A DNA stretch of 64,000 bases from Eutreptiella sp. 'Long Island Sound 2002' (Eukaryota; Euglenozoa; Euglenophyceae; Eutreptiales; Eutreptiaceae), in the NCBI GenBank assembly GCA_964036045.1, contig OZ038379.1, forward strand, positions 74,605,992-74,669,991, written 5' to 3'. A program made the position numbers and the translations under genes. Numbering within the stretch: position 1 is the stretch's first letter; each line of letters starts with the position of its first letter. Below, piece after piece: positions 43,289 through 53,967 of this stretch. A model generated the notes under the pieces. The model was not told the DNA's origin, did no database searches, and saw nothing but the letters and a program-made list of their open reading frames with translations.

Positions 43289-45315
43289 CCCCAGCCCGGC
43301 CCCGATGACGGAGTGCTGCCCGCGGTGGGACACGCGGCCGCACGCGCCGCCCTGCGCTACGGGGTGGCGCAGGGCTGGATCCTGGATGAGACCGCACGCG
43401 GCAGCGTGAACATCAAGGAGGCCGTCGACCAAGTCGCCCACACGGGCCAAGCGGAAGTGGCCTTGCACACCCGCCGCCGCCACAGTGGCCCCGCGGAGGG
43501 GATCATTGTGGAGCTTCCTGGAATGGTGCTGGTCCTGGCGGCAGACATGGTCCGAGGGGTGCTCCACGCATCCCGCGTGCGGCGGACGCGCCCACACTGG
43601 AGCATCCAGGTGTACACCCCCCCAAGGGCGTGGCCCTTCTCGACATGGGCGGTGCTCGCCGTCATGTGGCACCTGGCACCGGAGGACGCCCCCACAGTAA
43701 CCGTGGAGGAAATCGCCCGGGACCTCCACACCTGGCCGGCCGGCCAGGATTTCCCCTGGCGCAGGCCCCCGGGCGGCCTCCCAGTGGCACCCGCAGCAGA
43801 GGGGTTCAGCCTCGCGGCACCCCTCCAGCAGCACCCCGACAAGGGGGTGCGTCACTTCCTACAGACGGGCACGGTCCCGGCCGCTCTGCCAGACTCCGAG
43901 TGGCGATGGGACGCAGGGGGGGCGCAACCGCTGCCAGGCCCCTGGGCCCTCCTGTTGTGGTATTTGCTCATGGGCACCCTGGCCCATGCCACCCAGGCCG
44001 TCCAGGGGGGTTTTCTCGCAGCCGCTCCTCCCCGGCGTGGCCCTGCTCCGCAGCCTGCAGGCAGGGGCGGCCTGGGTACGGTAGAGGGAAGGGGGCGGGC
44101 GCCCGAGCCCGTATTTCCCCCTTGTCCAGGGCCAGGCGCTACTCAACGCCGAGGGCATGTGAACCGTGTAATGGGGGGTGATCGTGCCCGGCACGGCGTG
44201 CAGGTGGATTACCGCGGCCGCCCCACAACCCATGCGATCGCCGCAGGCGTGCCACCGCCTCCTACGAGCGGTCCCCTTCTTGGCCCCCCAACACGCCCTT
44301 ACGAGGGACAAATGGAGGGCCATGCTGGGCCACACCAGGGAGTGCCTGACGAACCCGGGTGCACGGTACCCACCGGGGCTGGTGCTCGAACAGCTCACGG
44401 CCCCCACACCCGGGGTCCGCCACGCCCTGCACAGGTCGTGGGCCCTCAGGGAGCAGCTCCCCGACGAGGTGCTAGACCTGGCGCTCGAGCCGCTAGGGGT
44501 GCTCTACTCGCACACCCACATCCTGCCCGCGGGCACGTCCAACCGCCTGGGCCGCCTGGGTTTGCAGCACCGCGTCGAGGCCGCGCACCCGGGGGGCGTG
44601 GTGGAACAGTGGCTGACGATCCGCAACCCGTCCACCGCACAAGGCCACTGGTACCTACACCAACTCCTCTTCCTACCCCGGGCGGCCCCGGAGCACCGCC
44701 ACCAAAACCCGTACCACACACACCCGGAGCGCCGGGGCGCGCAGGGCTTCCCACAGCCAGCCCCGCCTGCCCTCTCGCCTGGGAGGCGCTGCAGCAGGGC
44801 CCCCCGCTCGACACGGCCACCACGATACAGCAAAGGGGAGGCAACGGCGCGGATGGGCCCGAACCGTCTGAACGAACTGCGGAGCGGTGGCCTGGACCGC
44901 GACCTGCAGGCACCTCGCCCGAGATACCACGGGGCTGAGGCAGTACAGGCCAGCAGACCGCACGGCGCTGGCGTCCGCGGTCGTGGCCGTCACCATGGGT
45001 CCTGTGGCAGCCTGGGAAGCGCAACTGCTGCCCCACGTCCCCTGCCGAGACACGCAGCCCCGCCAGCCAGCCGCAACGCACACGCCGACGACACCCCTCA
45101 CGGCGGAGCAGCTATACGTTGTGGCGGCGGCGCTGTTTGCAGACGGCGGGGAGAGCTTGGTCCACCACCACGGCCCGGTGCAGTTTGCGGGAAGCATACA
45201 ACAGCCGCAGCGCGATGCACTCCACCCGTGGCACGCCACACTCCGCGGGCGCACCCGCGTCAAGGACACGGGCGGCAGCACACCCCCTCCCGGGCCTCAG
45301 CAGGGGTAGGCACTG

Positions 45316-45582
45316 GTGCTGCAGGCCGCAGGCTACCAGGCCATCCTACACAGCCACGCCGGAGGGTACTGGTCGCACGTCCTGGCCGGGGGCCGCTGGA
45401 CTGTCTGGCACAGCACCGCCAGGCAAGGGGCATTCCCGCCCCTGCCCCATGTCGACTGGCAGCAAGGGCCCACCCAGGCCTACTATATGTCGGCAGACCC
45501 CTGGCCGCTAGCAGTCCTGCTACACACTGTCGGCGCCCCCAACAAGAGGCAGGAACTGGAATGGTTAACCCCTCCGCACTAG
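45316..45582 (+). other. Conserved-looking domain fragment in family-2 ORF1
   Basis: After the stop near 45,307 the frame continues LQAAGYQAILHSHAGGYWSH and then a G-G-R-W-T-V-W-H-S segment. The G-Y-W-x-H-V...G-x-W pattern is reminiscent of the His-containing strand of papain-like folds (OTU, Ulp1-type), which occur in some retroelement ORFs. I see no matching N-terminal Cys box, so this is only a hint. Confidence 0.25.
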
Positions 45583-46284
45583 TCTGGAGCCCCGACCAGG
45601 AGGAGCACCTACGGGCCGCGTGGCAGGGAGACGCCATCAGGGACACGGACGTACTGGACCTCCACGCGGGGCCAATCACGCACGCCCGCCCGGCGGCTAC
45701 CCTAGCAGTGGCCCAACGGGGACAGCAGAACCCGCAGTGGGTGGTCTGCATGTTCAGCCCGGCGGATGAGCACGTCGTCGTCTGCGCCCCCGAGCGCCTG
45801 CCGGGGCCCGAAGCCCTGGTCCGCGTGGAGGACTGTACCCGCATGATCGTCAAGGCGCTACACGAGGGCGAACACCACGCCCGCCAGTTCCAGGTCCGGC
45901 TGAAGGACAACGCGAGGGCAGCGAGGCGGGGAGTGTGGACGGCAGCGGCGCACCCTGCCGACCTAGAGCTCCAGTTGGCGGTCCCGACCGCAGTTTACCA
46001 CTGGCTACAAGCCTTCCAGGACCTGCAATGGAGGGGCAAACCCGACCGCCAAATCGGCGCCACGCACTGGCAAGCGTGGCTGCAGAAAGACGCGCGGCCC
46101 GATACCGTCCTGAGTCTCGGGCCCGCGCCCGCAACACGAGCCCTTGATGCGGCAACCCCAGGGCCTCGCGTTGGCGCCACATACGGTTTCACTGGCCAAC
46201 TTGCCCTTCGAACCAGCGCCGGAGGGCGCCATCCAAAAGTCGGTGCCGCTCATCCCGGCGCGAGGGGCCACAGAACAAACGAAA

Positions 46285-46347
46285 TGCCCCCTGTGTGCGG
46301 ACAACTACTACACAAGCGGGGCGATGCTGGAACACCTGGCGTGGCAC
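46285..46347 (+). other. C2H2 zinc finger in family-2 ORF1
   Basis: CPLCADNYYTSGAMLEHLAW followed by H fits C-x2-C-x12-H-x3-H, the classical spacing, with the expected aromatic after the second Cys and Leu before the first His. It sits about 110 residues before the end of ORF1 and may bind DNA or RNA. Confidence 0.8.
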
Positions 46348-46671
46348 GCAGTGCGCGCTGCAGCCCCGGTGGACGACAAGGAGGCGGCCTCCAACATCAT
46401 CCAAGGGAGGGCACTGAGGTCCCTGTGGCACGCCCCGTACTCCCGGCGCCCCCTGCCCTGGGCGGCCGACCACGCAGACAGCGCGGAGGAGGCACCCGGA
46501 GCGGCCCCCGGAAACGACAGTGCGGCCCAACAAGGCTCCATCCCCGCGGGGCTAGTCACCCTGGCCCCCCTCTGGGCCCCGCTAGGAACGGGCTCCCCGC
46601 ACCCCATGGCCCCGGCGCACCCGGGAGCCCTGGCTGCCCCAGTGGACCCAGTGGCAATGCCGATGCGGGAC

Positions 46672-46683
46672 GGCTGAATGCAG
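46672..46683 (+). promoter_or_regulatory. Stop-start junction TGA-ATG between ORF1 and ORF2
   Basis: The ORF1 frame ends GGC TGA and the next codon in the same frame is the ATG of the endonuclease ORF. Adjacent or overlapping stop and start codons are used for termination-reinitiation in some LINEs. It could also be a read-through site or a plain nonsense mutation in a single long ORF. Confidence 0.45.
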
Positions 46684-47480
46684 GAGGACACGGCGGACGA
46701 CGCCCTATGGCTCCTCTCATGGAACCTGCGCAACGGCCTCGTCCCGCCAGACGGGTCCCTCCGGGACGCGCTCCGGCGGCGCCGGGGACCGGCGGCCTGT
46801 ACCAACAAGGAGCACCTCATCACCGGCATGCTACCGAAGGAGGGGGGCTTTGCCATCATGCTTCAGGAAACAGGGATCACCACCCGGGCGCAGGAGATGC
46901 ACGTGGCCGCGGCGCTCGGGGACAAGGGGTACACCCCCTTCTTCAGCAGCCGGCTGGCGGAGACGGGAGCCACTTCCACCTCGAGAGGGGGAGGCCTCCT
47001 AACCGCGGTCAGCAGCAAGTACGTGGCAGAGCACGAGGTGCTCGATTTCACTGAAATCGTCCCTGGGAAGGCCGCGGCCCTCGAAATCCGCACGGACGGG
47101 GAAGGCCTCACCCTCATCAACGTCCACATGCCACAGGCAGGCTGCTCCCCGTGGGCGGGACGGGCGGCCTTCTGGGCCGACATACAAATGTATGCCAAGG
47201 CGCGCAGCCTCGGTGGGAGACACCCGGTGGTCATCGGAGGTGACACCAACGTCTACATGGATGCCACCTCCAGTCCGGCCATGGAGCACTTCCGTGCGGG
47301 CTCTGAGGCCTGCGGTTTCCGGAGGGCCATGGCAGGCGGCGAGGAGGACATGACCCTCACGCTCCACCCCTCCCGGCACACGTTGGACACCTTCCTGGTC
47401 AACGAACCCCTCATGCCGTGGTTCCTGAGGTGATCGGGTCGGACCACCTCTCGGTCTGCCTGGCCCTGCTGGGCTTCCTC
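46678..47480 (+). pseudogene. Endonuclease (EEP fold) of the family-2 LINE
   Basis: From the ATG at 46,678: LLSWNLRNG (strand with W-N, about residues 11-19), FAIMLQETGIT (catalytic Glu), SRGGGLLTAV, LTLINVHMPQAG (N-x-H), HPVVIGGDTNVYMDA (G-D-x-N), HTLDTFLVN (D), and in the next frame GSDHLSVCLAL (S-D-H, 47,439-47,447). All catalytic positions of APE-like LINE endonucleases are present. One frame change at about 47,425 separates S-D-H from the rest. The domain is about 260 residues, normal for the family. It would nick one strand of target DNA to start target-primed reverse transcription. Confidence 0.85.
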
Positions 47481-48333
47481 AACGCGGCGGGGCGCGCGAC
47501 GATGCCCAACCCCTACAGCCACACAGAGGGCCGCCTCCTCCCGTACGACGCCGAGGCCGCGCCCGTCCAACACTGCCTGTGGGCGGCGGTCACCGCCGCG
47601 CAGGATGAACCCTCCCTGGCGCCCTGGCTGGGTCCTGCAGAGCAGCACGCCTATGGGTCCATGCCCGCGGCCGCAGTGGACAAGGTGTTCGAACACCTCC
47701 ACGCAGCGCATGACGCTCTGGCACGTGTGGTGGGACGCCCGCAGCCGTCCCTGGCGGGGACAGAACCGGTGGGGATGGACCCCCTGGAGAGCGGGAAACG
47801 TCTCCAGGCGGCGGTCCTCCGCTATGACACCCTGGCAGCGTGCGTGCCGGCGGCGTACCAGGCGGACGCGACATGGCATGGCATCCGGTCCGAGGCGGCG
47901 CTCCGGCTCGCGGAGGAGCCGCGGGGTGCGTCGCCCGGGTTCCGCCCGGCCACACAGGGCCAGCAACAGGAGGAGCTGGAGAGGCAAGGAGCCGCCCTCG
48001 AAGAGGACATCCGCCAACTCCGCGCACTCCTGGCAGCAGACCGCAAGCGCGTCATCAAAGATTTCGGGCGCCGCAACGCCCCCGACATCGCCCAGCGGTG
48101 GATAGCCGTGCGGGGAGCCATAGAGGTAGAGGCCCCGGGCCCGTCAGACCTCTGGAACGTGGGGGTCCCCAACACCCAAACGCTCCTCACGGAGGCCCAC
48201 GACGTGATGTTCGCGCCTTCTGGCGGGAACTGTATGACAAACGCCCGGTGGACCTCCAAGGCTTCACGGCGGTCCTCAGCCGCCACCTCCCCGGGTCCCT
48301 GACGGGGCCTGGACACGGGTCCAGCAGTACTCC
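47481..48333 (+). pseudogene. EN-RT linker of the family-2 LINE
   Basis: The frame 47,418-48,302 runs from S-D-H through a helical, Ala/Arg/Glu-rich linker, including EELERQGAALEEDIRQLRAL (likely coiled coil, about 47,970-48,030). At about 48,210 the reading passes to another frame, A-F-W-R-E-L-Y-D-K-R-P-V-D-L, leading to the RT. Long linkers with such helices are normal between EN and RT in LINE proteins. Confidence 0.65.
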
Positions 48334-49290
48334 ATGCAGGACCTCCAGTCCGCCCTGAACAAGGCCGATGGCAAGGCCCCGGGTCCCAACCACGTGGAGG
48401 CCCGTCTCATCAAGGCCCTCCCTGCACCCGTCCAGTGGCTCCTGGTCCAGTCCTACCGGGCCATCCTCCGCGGCGCCCCGCCACCGATGCACTGGAGGGA
48501 CGCACACACCTGGCTCAGCCCCAAGGTACCGAGCTCCCCCAGACTGGACGACTACAGGCCCAGAGCCCTAGGCCAGCTGGACATGAAGCTGTTCACGGGC
48601 CCCCTCACCAAGGGCATCACGGAAGTGCTCACACGGCACGGAGTGGTCAGCGACCGGCAGCAAGGGGCCCTCCCCGGCTCCAACACCGGCCCTCCCCTGT
48701 TCATTGCGCAGCAGCAGCTCCAACAGGGAAGGCCGAACTAGGTCTTCTCCTTCGACGCCCGCAAGGCCTTCGACACCGCCCCGCACAGCGCCCTCCACCT
48801 AATCTTGCGCCACCTCTCCGTGCCGCCAGGAGTCATCGACCTCCTGCTCTTCCTCCACACGTGCCCCAGTGTCACCGCGCACGGGCTAACACAACCCGTC
48901 CACATGCTGCACGGTGTCTGGCAAGGCAACATCGAGAGCCTGCTGCTGTACGCGCTCCTCCTGGAGCCCCTGCTCAGGGCACAGGGGCACCGTCTGCGCC
49001 CGCCTGGAGAGGCCGAACAGGGCCTCATCCAGGCCTACATAGATGACCTGCTGGTAGTGGCCCACACGCTGCAGCATTTGGTCGAGGGCGTGGAGGCGGT
49101 GGCCGCGTACCTGGGGATGATGGGCATGGAGCTCAACCCCCGCAAGTGTGCCATGGCAACCACGGAGGGGGTCCCGGGCCTGCAGCTGCGCCTCTGTCCC
49201 CACCTGGAAAACCCATGGCACTGGGTACCAGCGGCGGAGGCCGTCCCCTACCTGGGACTCCAGCTGCAGCCGCACAGGGGGGTTCTCCCT
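48334..49290 (+). pseudogene. Reverse transcriptase of the family-2 LINE
   Basis: Blocks in one frame: GKAPGPNHVEARLIKALP (motif 0/1), DDYRPRALGQLDMKL (the R-P-I-x-L-x region), then after an in-frame TAG at 48,739 VFSFDARKAFDTAPHSAL (motif A with catalytic Asp), GVWQGNIESLLLYALLLEPL (motif B) and YIDDLLVVAHT (motif C, F/Y-x-D-D). Motif B is unusual, Q-G-N-I-E-S instead of the common Q-G-x-P-L-S. The stop directly before motif A is a nonsense change, which can be a single substitution. Downstream GMMGMELNPRKCAM matches the motif D region. Confidence 0.88.
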
Positions 49291-49800
49291 GCAGCGCAAA
49301 CACCGGCTGCGCCTGGCAGCGGTGCACCACTGGTGCCTCAACACCCTCGCGCCACGGAAAGTGGTGCAGGACGTCGTCCTGTCGATCCTCGGGAGGGTGA
49401 CGCAGTACGTCGCCCCTTTCATCGCCGACGACTCCGACACCGCGCGCCTCCTGGACCACATCACGGTCCAGGTCGCAAAGAACAGGGCGCCGTACGCCTT
49501 CGTGGCCCTCGTGGGTACACTCGTCCACCACCGCTCAACCTCCGTGCGCGCTGAGGTCACCAAGATGTTCTGGGAAATAGCCAGCGCGCAAGGAATATGC
49601 CCCGAAGTGCACTACCCCGTCCCAAAGTTTGCAACCCTGGCGGTAGGCGACTGGGTCCATCGCATACCCAGGGCCCTGGCCGGCCTGGGAGTGGGGCTCT
49701 ACAACCCCATAGCGTGTCCCAGGGCAGCCCACGTCCAACTACAGTCCCCATCGGGCAACATCGTCAGGCTGCGCACCGCGAAGCTACGACACCGCGACAC
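49290..49800 (+). pseudogene. RT thumb region of the family-2 LINE
   Basis: After a frame change at about 49,290 the frame 49,148-50,014 is real from VHHWCLNTLAPRKVVQDVVL through a hydrophobic helical stretch (V-T-Q-Y-V-A-P-F-I-A-D-D) to about 49,800 (LRHRDTCHLTVPHTTG). These are the helices after the palm in LINE RTs. Then the reading passes to the frame 49,597-51,756. Confidence 0.65.
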
Positions 49801-51756
49801 GTGCCACCTGACGGTGCCGCACACGACGGGCCACACCACCCATTCCCCGACAACGACGACCCGTGGCCTACAGCGGTGCGGGACTCCCTCAACCAATGCG
49901 CCGATGTACACCTCAACTATTGCCGCCGCGAGCAGGAGGCCACAAACCACTCCGGATGGCGCGACGCTTTGGTCCACCTCTTCCATACCACCGGCACACG
50001 GAACCCCCGCCTGAGACTCGTCCACCCCACGAGGGCTAAGCAGGACGCCCACACTGGCCCACGCGTGACCCCGGACGGCCTGCACCTTCACGTCGGGGGC
50101 TACTGCCGCCGGGGCGGCCTATCCCCCCCCACGCGGGGGGCGGCGTACCACCAGCCGGCAACCCTCATGTACATCCTCCACGACGTACTCGCGGATAGCG
50201 AGCACCGAGAGCCTAACGCGGATGTGGCGTGGCCCGAGCCCCTGCGCCCCCGACCCCACGCGCCGACGCCGGTGTGGTTGGTGACCACGGACGACCAATG
50301 CACCAGATCGGCGGAGCAAGCGCAGCTCCAGACCGAGTGCGTGGTAGTGCAGATGTGGGAAGGCCAGCCCAGGCTTTGCGGACTCCCCCGCGGCACCGCC
50401 CTGCTGGTAGCTACGGAGGTGCCGCACGACCCACACATGGCAGTGCACGCGCTGGAGGACCAGACGGAGGGCACGGGACACCTGGTGGTGCACCAGCGCG
50501 GAGGCCTGGGGTGGCTCAGGGAACATGTGACGGCACACTGGTCCTGGGCAAGCACGACCGCTGGAGCAGAAATCCGACTGCACGACCACCTGGCGGTCCG
50601 CCCCGGCGACACCAAGGCTCTGAGCGTGGACCAACTGACCCCGAGCCACTCCGACGTCCGGTGGCACTCAGCCGACCTCAACGCGGGGTGGCTCAGCCCC
50701 ACTGGGTACTACTGGATCCTGGAGGCCTGGGGCCACACCTCTTCCGATGCTTCAGGGGGCGGACCCTGCAAACACGCCACCAGCGTCGCTCGCGCCGCCG
50801 ACCTCACCCGCACGTGGGCGGTGGCCATCTCGCGCACGTTGCCCGACGGGGAGAGGGTGGCCGCCTCCCTCCCCCTGCAATACGGCGCCCACCGCCCATG
50901 GGTCCATAGGGTGGACGCCGAAGTCATCCTCCACCTCCTGCGACACGCGGATCGCGAGCGGACCACGGGGGTCCTCGCGGGCGCGGCGAAGGTAGTCAAC
51001 CAGGTACCCCTACGGTGGCTCCGGGACGGCCTGCGCGCGCGAGGACAACACGCCGGGCACCCGTTCTGGTATGTCCCAGCCACCTCACACCACAGCGACA
51101 CCCTACTGCATAAGGTGGACTGGGCGGCGTCCCAGGACACCATCCTGCAGAACACGCCCCCGGGCCCTAGCCACGCCCAACTCATTGTCGCCGGTCATGA
51201 CGGCCACCTCGATCTACTTCCCCTCACGATGCCGAAGCTCGGCGAGATTGCGCAGCGAGCACAGACGGACCATGCGCTGACGCAACGAGGACACACACCT
51301 CCGGGCGCGGCCCACGCAACAGCCTATGTTCACGCCCGGGACCTCACAGGGACGACCACCTACCACCGAGCGCTGCGGGCCAGAGACGGCCACACGCGGG
51401 TGCAACGCAGGCTCCGCGTCCATGAGGAGCAGCTCTCCGGCGTCGCCATCCCCCCACACCCGGAGGAGACCCCCATGCACATGCACGTGGGGTGTGCCCA
51501 CTCGCGGCTTCTCTGGCCCCACTACGGCCAGGCGGTGCACGAGGCAGCCCGCCGCCTCACACCCGGGGACAAAGCCCTGTGGGTGGCCTCGTGGCGCTCC
51601 GCGGGCGCCGGATGGACGGAAGTCTTCTGCTCTGGGCAGGTGCCCGAGGAGGCAGAGGCGCAGTACCGCGCCATAGCTCGCTATGACACGCCAGGAGGGA
51701 CCTCTGTGGATGATTTCCTCCACCACATGCTCCGGCTAGGAGATTTCGCGCGGTAG
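49801..51756 (+). CDS. C-terminal part of family-2 ORF2 with RNase H domain
   Basis: Within the open frame 49,597-51,756 the true protein begins near 49,800. A connecting region contains LVTTDDQCTRSAEQAQLQTE. An RNase H-like domain follows: SSDASGGG (first Asp at 50,746), an A-x-S-L-P-L-Q-Y-G strand, VHRVDAEVILHLLRHA (Glu of the helix), and F-W-Y-V-P-A-T-S-H-H-S-D...VDWAAS (last Asp region, about 51,085-51,130). The third acidic position, usually T-D/S-x, is not evident (G-V-L-A-G-A-A-K). After it a Cys/His-bearing segment, MHMHVGCAHSRLLWPHY, resembles the zinc-binding tails of LINE proteins. It ends TAG at 51,756. Confidence 0.72.
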   Translation: MPPDGAAHDGPHHPFPDNDDPWPTAVRDSLNQCADVHLNYCRREQEATNHSGWRDALVHLFHTTGTRNPRLRLVHPTRAKQDAHTGPRVTPDGLHLHVGGYCRRGGLSPPTRGAAYHQPATLMYILHDVLADSEHREPNADVAWPEPLRPRPHAPTPVWLVTTDDQCTRSAEQAQLQTECVVVQMWEGQPRLCGLPRGTALLVATEVPHDPHMAVHALEDQTEGTGHLVVHQRGGLGWLREHVTAHWSWASTTAGAEIRLHDHLAVRPGDTKALSVDQLTPSHSDVRWHSADLNAGWLSPTGYYWILEAWGHTSSDASGGGPCKHATSVARAADLTRTWAVAISRTLPDGERVAASLPLQYGAHRPWVHRVDAEVILHLLRHADRERTTGVLAGAAKVVNQVPLRWLRDGLRARGQHAGHPFWYVPATSHHSDTLLHKVDWAASQDTILQNTPPGPSHAQLIVAGHDGHLDLLPLTMPKLGEIAQRAQTDHALTQRGHTPPGAAHATAYVHARDLTGTTTYHRALRARDGHTRVQRRLRVHEEQLSGVAIPPHPEETPMHMHVGCAHSRLLWPHYGQAVHEAARRLTPGDKALWVASWRSAGAGWTEVFCSGQVPEEAEAQYRAIARYDTPGGTSVDDFLHHMLRLGDFAR

Positions 51757-53110
51757 CTTCGCAACCACCGGCTGGAGCAACTCCTCCGGGAGCCCCTAAG
51801 CGCGGCGGCCCGGGTAAACCGATGGCTCACCACGGCGGAGGGCAACTGCCCCCCCCCCCCCTCCCCCGCGCCCTGGCAAGGACTTTGTAGCCTCCCTCCG
51901 TGTTGTGAATGGCGCTCTGGAGTGCCCACCACAAGAGGACCCCCACCCGTACGGGGACCTGCAAGACCCCCTCTTCCCACCGTGGATCATCGGGCGCGGC
52001 TCCATGACTGCGTGGGAGGCACACATAGTGGGTGAGGAGTGGGCGCGCGAGTGGGGCCCGTGGTGCGCCGCCACGGGCGCCCCGGAGACCCCTGCGCAAC
52101 AATACGCCGCCATCCTGCTCAAGGGGTGGGGGCAGCACACCCGGCCGCAACCCATCGTGATCCGCAGGGCGGGCCCTGACCACTTGTGGGACACGGCGAC
52201 GAAAGAATGGCTGCAAGCATCCCCGGGGCTGCAAGCAGGATGAACTGGGGACGTGTCCTCGCTCGTCAGAGCGCCCGCCCCCCCCCGCATCGTCCTTCAC
52301 GCCGCCAACGTTCTCCAGGCTACGAAGATACACACATGGGGACACGACGCGGCCACCATTCGGTGGCACCCCCGGAGGACGGGGCCGCCCGGCTCGCCGT
52401 GGCGCACTTCAAAACAGGGTGGCCTGTGTACGACGACGCCCTGTCCCGGCTGGGCGACACCCGGGAACCCTTACTCCTCATGCTCCCCACCGACCTTGCA
52501 GCCGCGCTGCGCCAGGAGCTGGACAGCCGCGACGGGCTGGAAGTAGAGTGGGAGGCAACCTACTGGCCTTCCTCCACCGGGACGCCGCAGACGAGTGCCA
52601 GTGGGATATGCTGGCGCCCCACCTCACCGGGCACCAAGTGCATATGGCAACCCGCCCGGCGTGGGACGACCTCATCGCCGCCGTTTGACGACCACGGGAT
52701 TCTCCCAAACGACACGTGGTGGGAGGTCCAGAGGAAGACCCTCGGCAGGGACTACCGGCGCCGCGTCCGCGCGCGCCTGCTAGAGATCCGGGACCCCCTC
52801 CGACAGAGGTGGGACGACCTCTGGCTCTGCCATCTCGGCCCTTGGTCGCCGCCCTCCCACCTCGCACACACCTGCCACCTCTGCGGGGAATGAGACACGG
52901 TGTCCTCCGCAGGTGGCCGCGTGCATCTGGACCGATCCTCCCGGGGGCCCGCACAGGCGCACGGAGGAGGAGGCGTTGCACCGACACATCGGGGGAGCAC
53001 AGGCGCCCTCACACGATCGCGCGGGCCCCACGGGCGCCGCCTTCCTCTGGATCCACGTGCACCTAGGGGACCCCACGTCCGTTGCGCACCTGTCGCACGT
53101 GTTCGCGCCC
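51757..53110 (+). pseudogene. Frame-shifted region after RNase H
   Basis: Protein-like pieces in several frames: 51,905-52,243 (MTAWEAHIVGEEWAREWGPW), part of 52,253-52,546 (IVLHAANVLQATKIHTWGHD), the second half of 52,186-52,893 ending H-T-C-H-L-C-G-E, and 52,913-53,113 (GAAFLWIHVHLGDPTSVAHL). A C-x2-C followed after a frame change by N-E-T-R-C looks like the zinc ribbon at the end of LINE ORF2. This may be the true C-terminus of ORF2 or a third ORF. Confidence 0.4.
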
Positions 53111-53152
53111 TGACCACCACCCGCCGCCACACTTTGCAGAGCCCGCAGCACC

Positions 53153-53446
53153 ATGCCTCGCCGACGGGGGGATGGGCCGGAACACGCCAGGGCCCGCCGC
53201 CAAGCGGAGGTGGCGGCATTCGGGGGCCTGGTGGCGGACGCGGTGACAGAGGCACATGAGGCGGACGCTGCCGCACGACGTGACCGAGCGGGCAGTGCGA
53301 GGGCTTTCCTCAGCGAGACTGCCCTCCCGGCCGTCCGCGCCCTGAACGGAGCAGGGGCCCCCGCACTACTCCCGGCGATGCACGGAATCGTGAACGTCGT
53401 CCAGCCGGGGCTCATCAGCCCAGAGGCGGCCCTCTACAGGCACTGA
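53153..53446 (+). CDS. Small 3' ORF, 97 codons, of the family-2 LINE
   Basis: It starts at ATG 53,153 after ...CAGCACC. The product is Arg-rich at the start (MPRRRGDGPEHARARRQAEV), then helical and Ala/Asp/Glu-rich, and ends with a hydrophobic block, MHGIVNVVQPGLISPEAALY. No domain is recognised. Its stop TGA is followed directly by ATG of the next small ORF, the same junction as between ORF1 and ORF2. It could be an accessory ORF of the LINE or a chance frame. Confidence 0.4.
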   Translation: MPRRRGDGPEHARARRQAEVAAFGGLVADAVTEAHEADAAARRDRAGSARAFLSETALPAVRALNGAGAPALLPAMHGIVNVVQPGLISPEAALYRH

Positions 53447-53590
53447 ATGGAGTGGCGTGAGTCAAACCGGTCGGGCCGGCTCCTGTCCATGGGGGACACG
53501 CTGCGGCTGACGGGAGCGGGGTCTGCCATGTCCCTCCGCAGCAGCGCCCCAGCCCTGCTGCACGCCCTCAGGACACGGCCCCTTACCTGA
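53447..53590 (+). CDS. Tiny ORF, 47 codons, directly after the TGA
   Basis: ATG at 53,447 follows TGA at 53,444 with no gap. The product begins MEWRESNRSGRLLSMGDTLR and ends near 53,588. It looks like the start of the next segment, because protein-like sequence continues in another frame from about 53,585. Function unknown. Confidence 0.3.
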   Translation: MEWRESNRSGRLLSMGDTLRLTGAGSAMSLRSSAPALLHALRTRPLT

Positions 53591-53967
53591 ACCAGGCGCG
53601 GGCCACATACCCGGGGGCAGTGTCCGAGCTGGATGCGGTGCTCCATCTTCTACACCCACCGGATGAGGACCTGACAGTGGGCGAAATCAGGGTGCTCGTG
53701 GAAGGCGTGGACGAGGCGCCCGCCCGCCCCCGGCCGACCAACCCGGTATACGACGGCGCCAGGCCGACCCCCCCGTATGCCGTCATGTGCGAGGCGTTTC
53801 CCAGGGAGCCCACCTGGTGCCCCGCCCTCCCGCTGGCGATGCACGCGCCCCGCGGCTTGGCCAACCCAGAGCTGCCCCCCCCCCCTCTCCAGGACCAGCG
53901 GTGCCCACCACAGGGGGCAGGTCCTCTGGCAGGAACGCCCGGGCACCCCCCTGCACCTTCCTGGTAA
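53591..53967 (+). CDS. Pro-rich ORF near the family-2 3' end
   Basis: The frame is open from before 53,600. It gives A-R-A-T-Y-P-G-A-V-S-E-L-D-A-V-L-H-L-L-H, an acidic block D-L-T-V-G-E-I-R-V-L-V-E-G-V, then a Cys/Pro-rich tail. Probably continuous with the preceding tiny ORF after one frameshift. Unknown function. Confidence 0.35.

Larger units (their letters stand above)
43016..46677 (+). pseudogene. Family-2 LINE ORF1 with two zinc fingers, frame-shifted
   Basis: The ATG at 43,016 starts MAEPAAPRKTRPRSQ. Reading goes through frame 2 to about 44,030 (CCCH finger at residues 73-91, then a structured region with KEAVDQVAHTGQAEVALH). Then frame 3 for about 44,180-44,720 (KWRAMLGHTRECLTNPG, HQLLFLPRAAP). 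Then frame 1 for 44,887-45,582, interrupted by a stop near 45,307. Then frame 3 for about 45,560-46,140 (WVVCMFSPADEHVVVCAPER). Then frame 1 for 46,147-46,677 with a C2H2 finger. Corrected, the protein would be about 1,200 residues, long for an ORF1 and probably nucleic-acid binding. The 958-codon frame 44,178-47,054 is only partly real. Confidence 0.65.

Noticed and set aside
42086-43855. 589-codon minus-strand ORF
   Set aside because: Antisense to the monomer array and to the start of ORF1 with its CCCH finger.
44178-47054. Single 958-codon protein
   Set aside because: Two stretches are real ORF1, but the rest is antiphase to better coding in other frames, including the C2H2 finger and the endonuclease.
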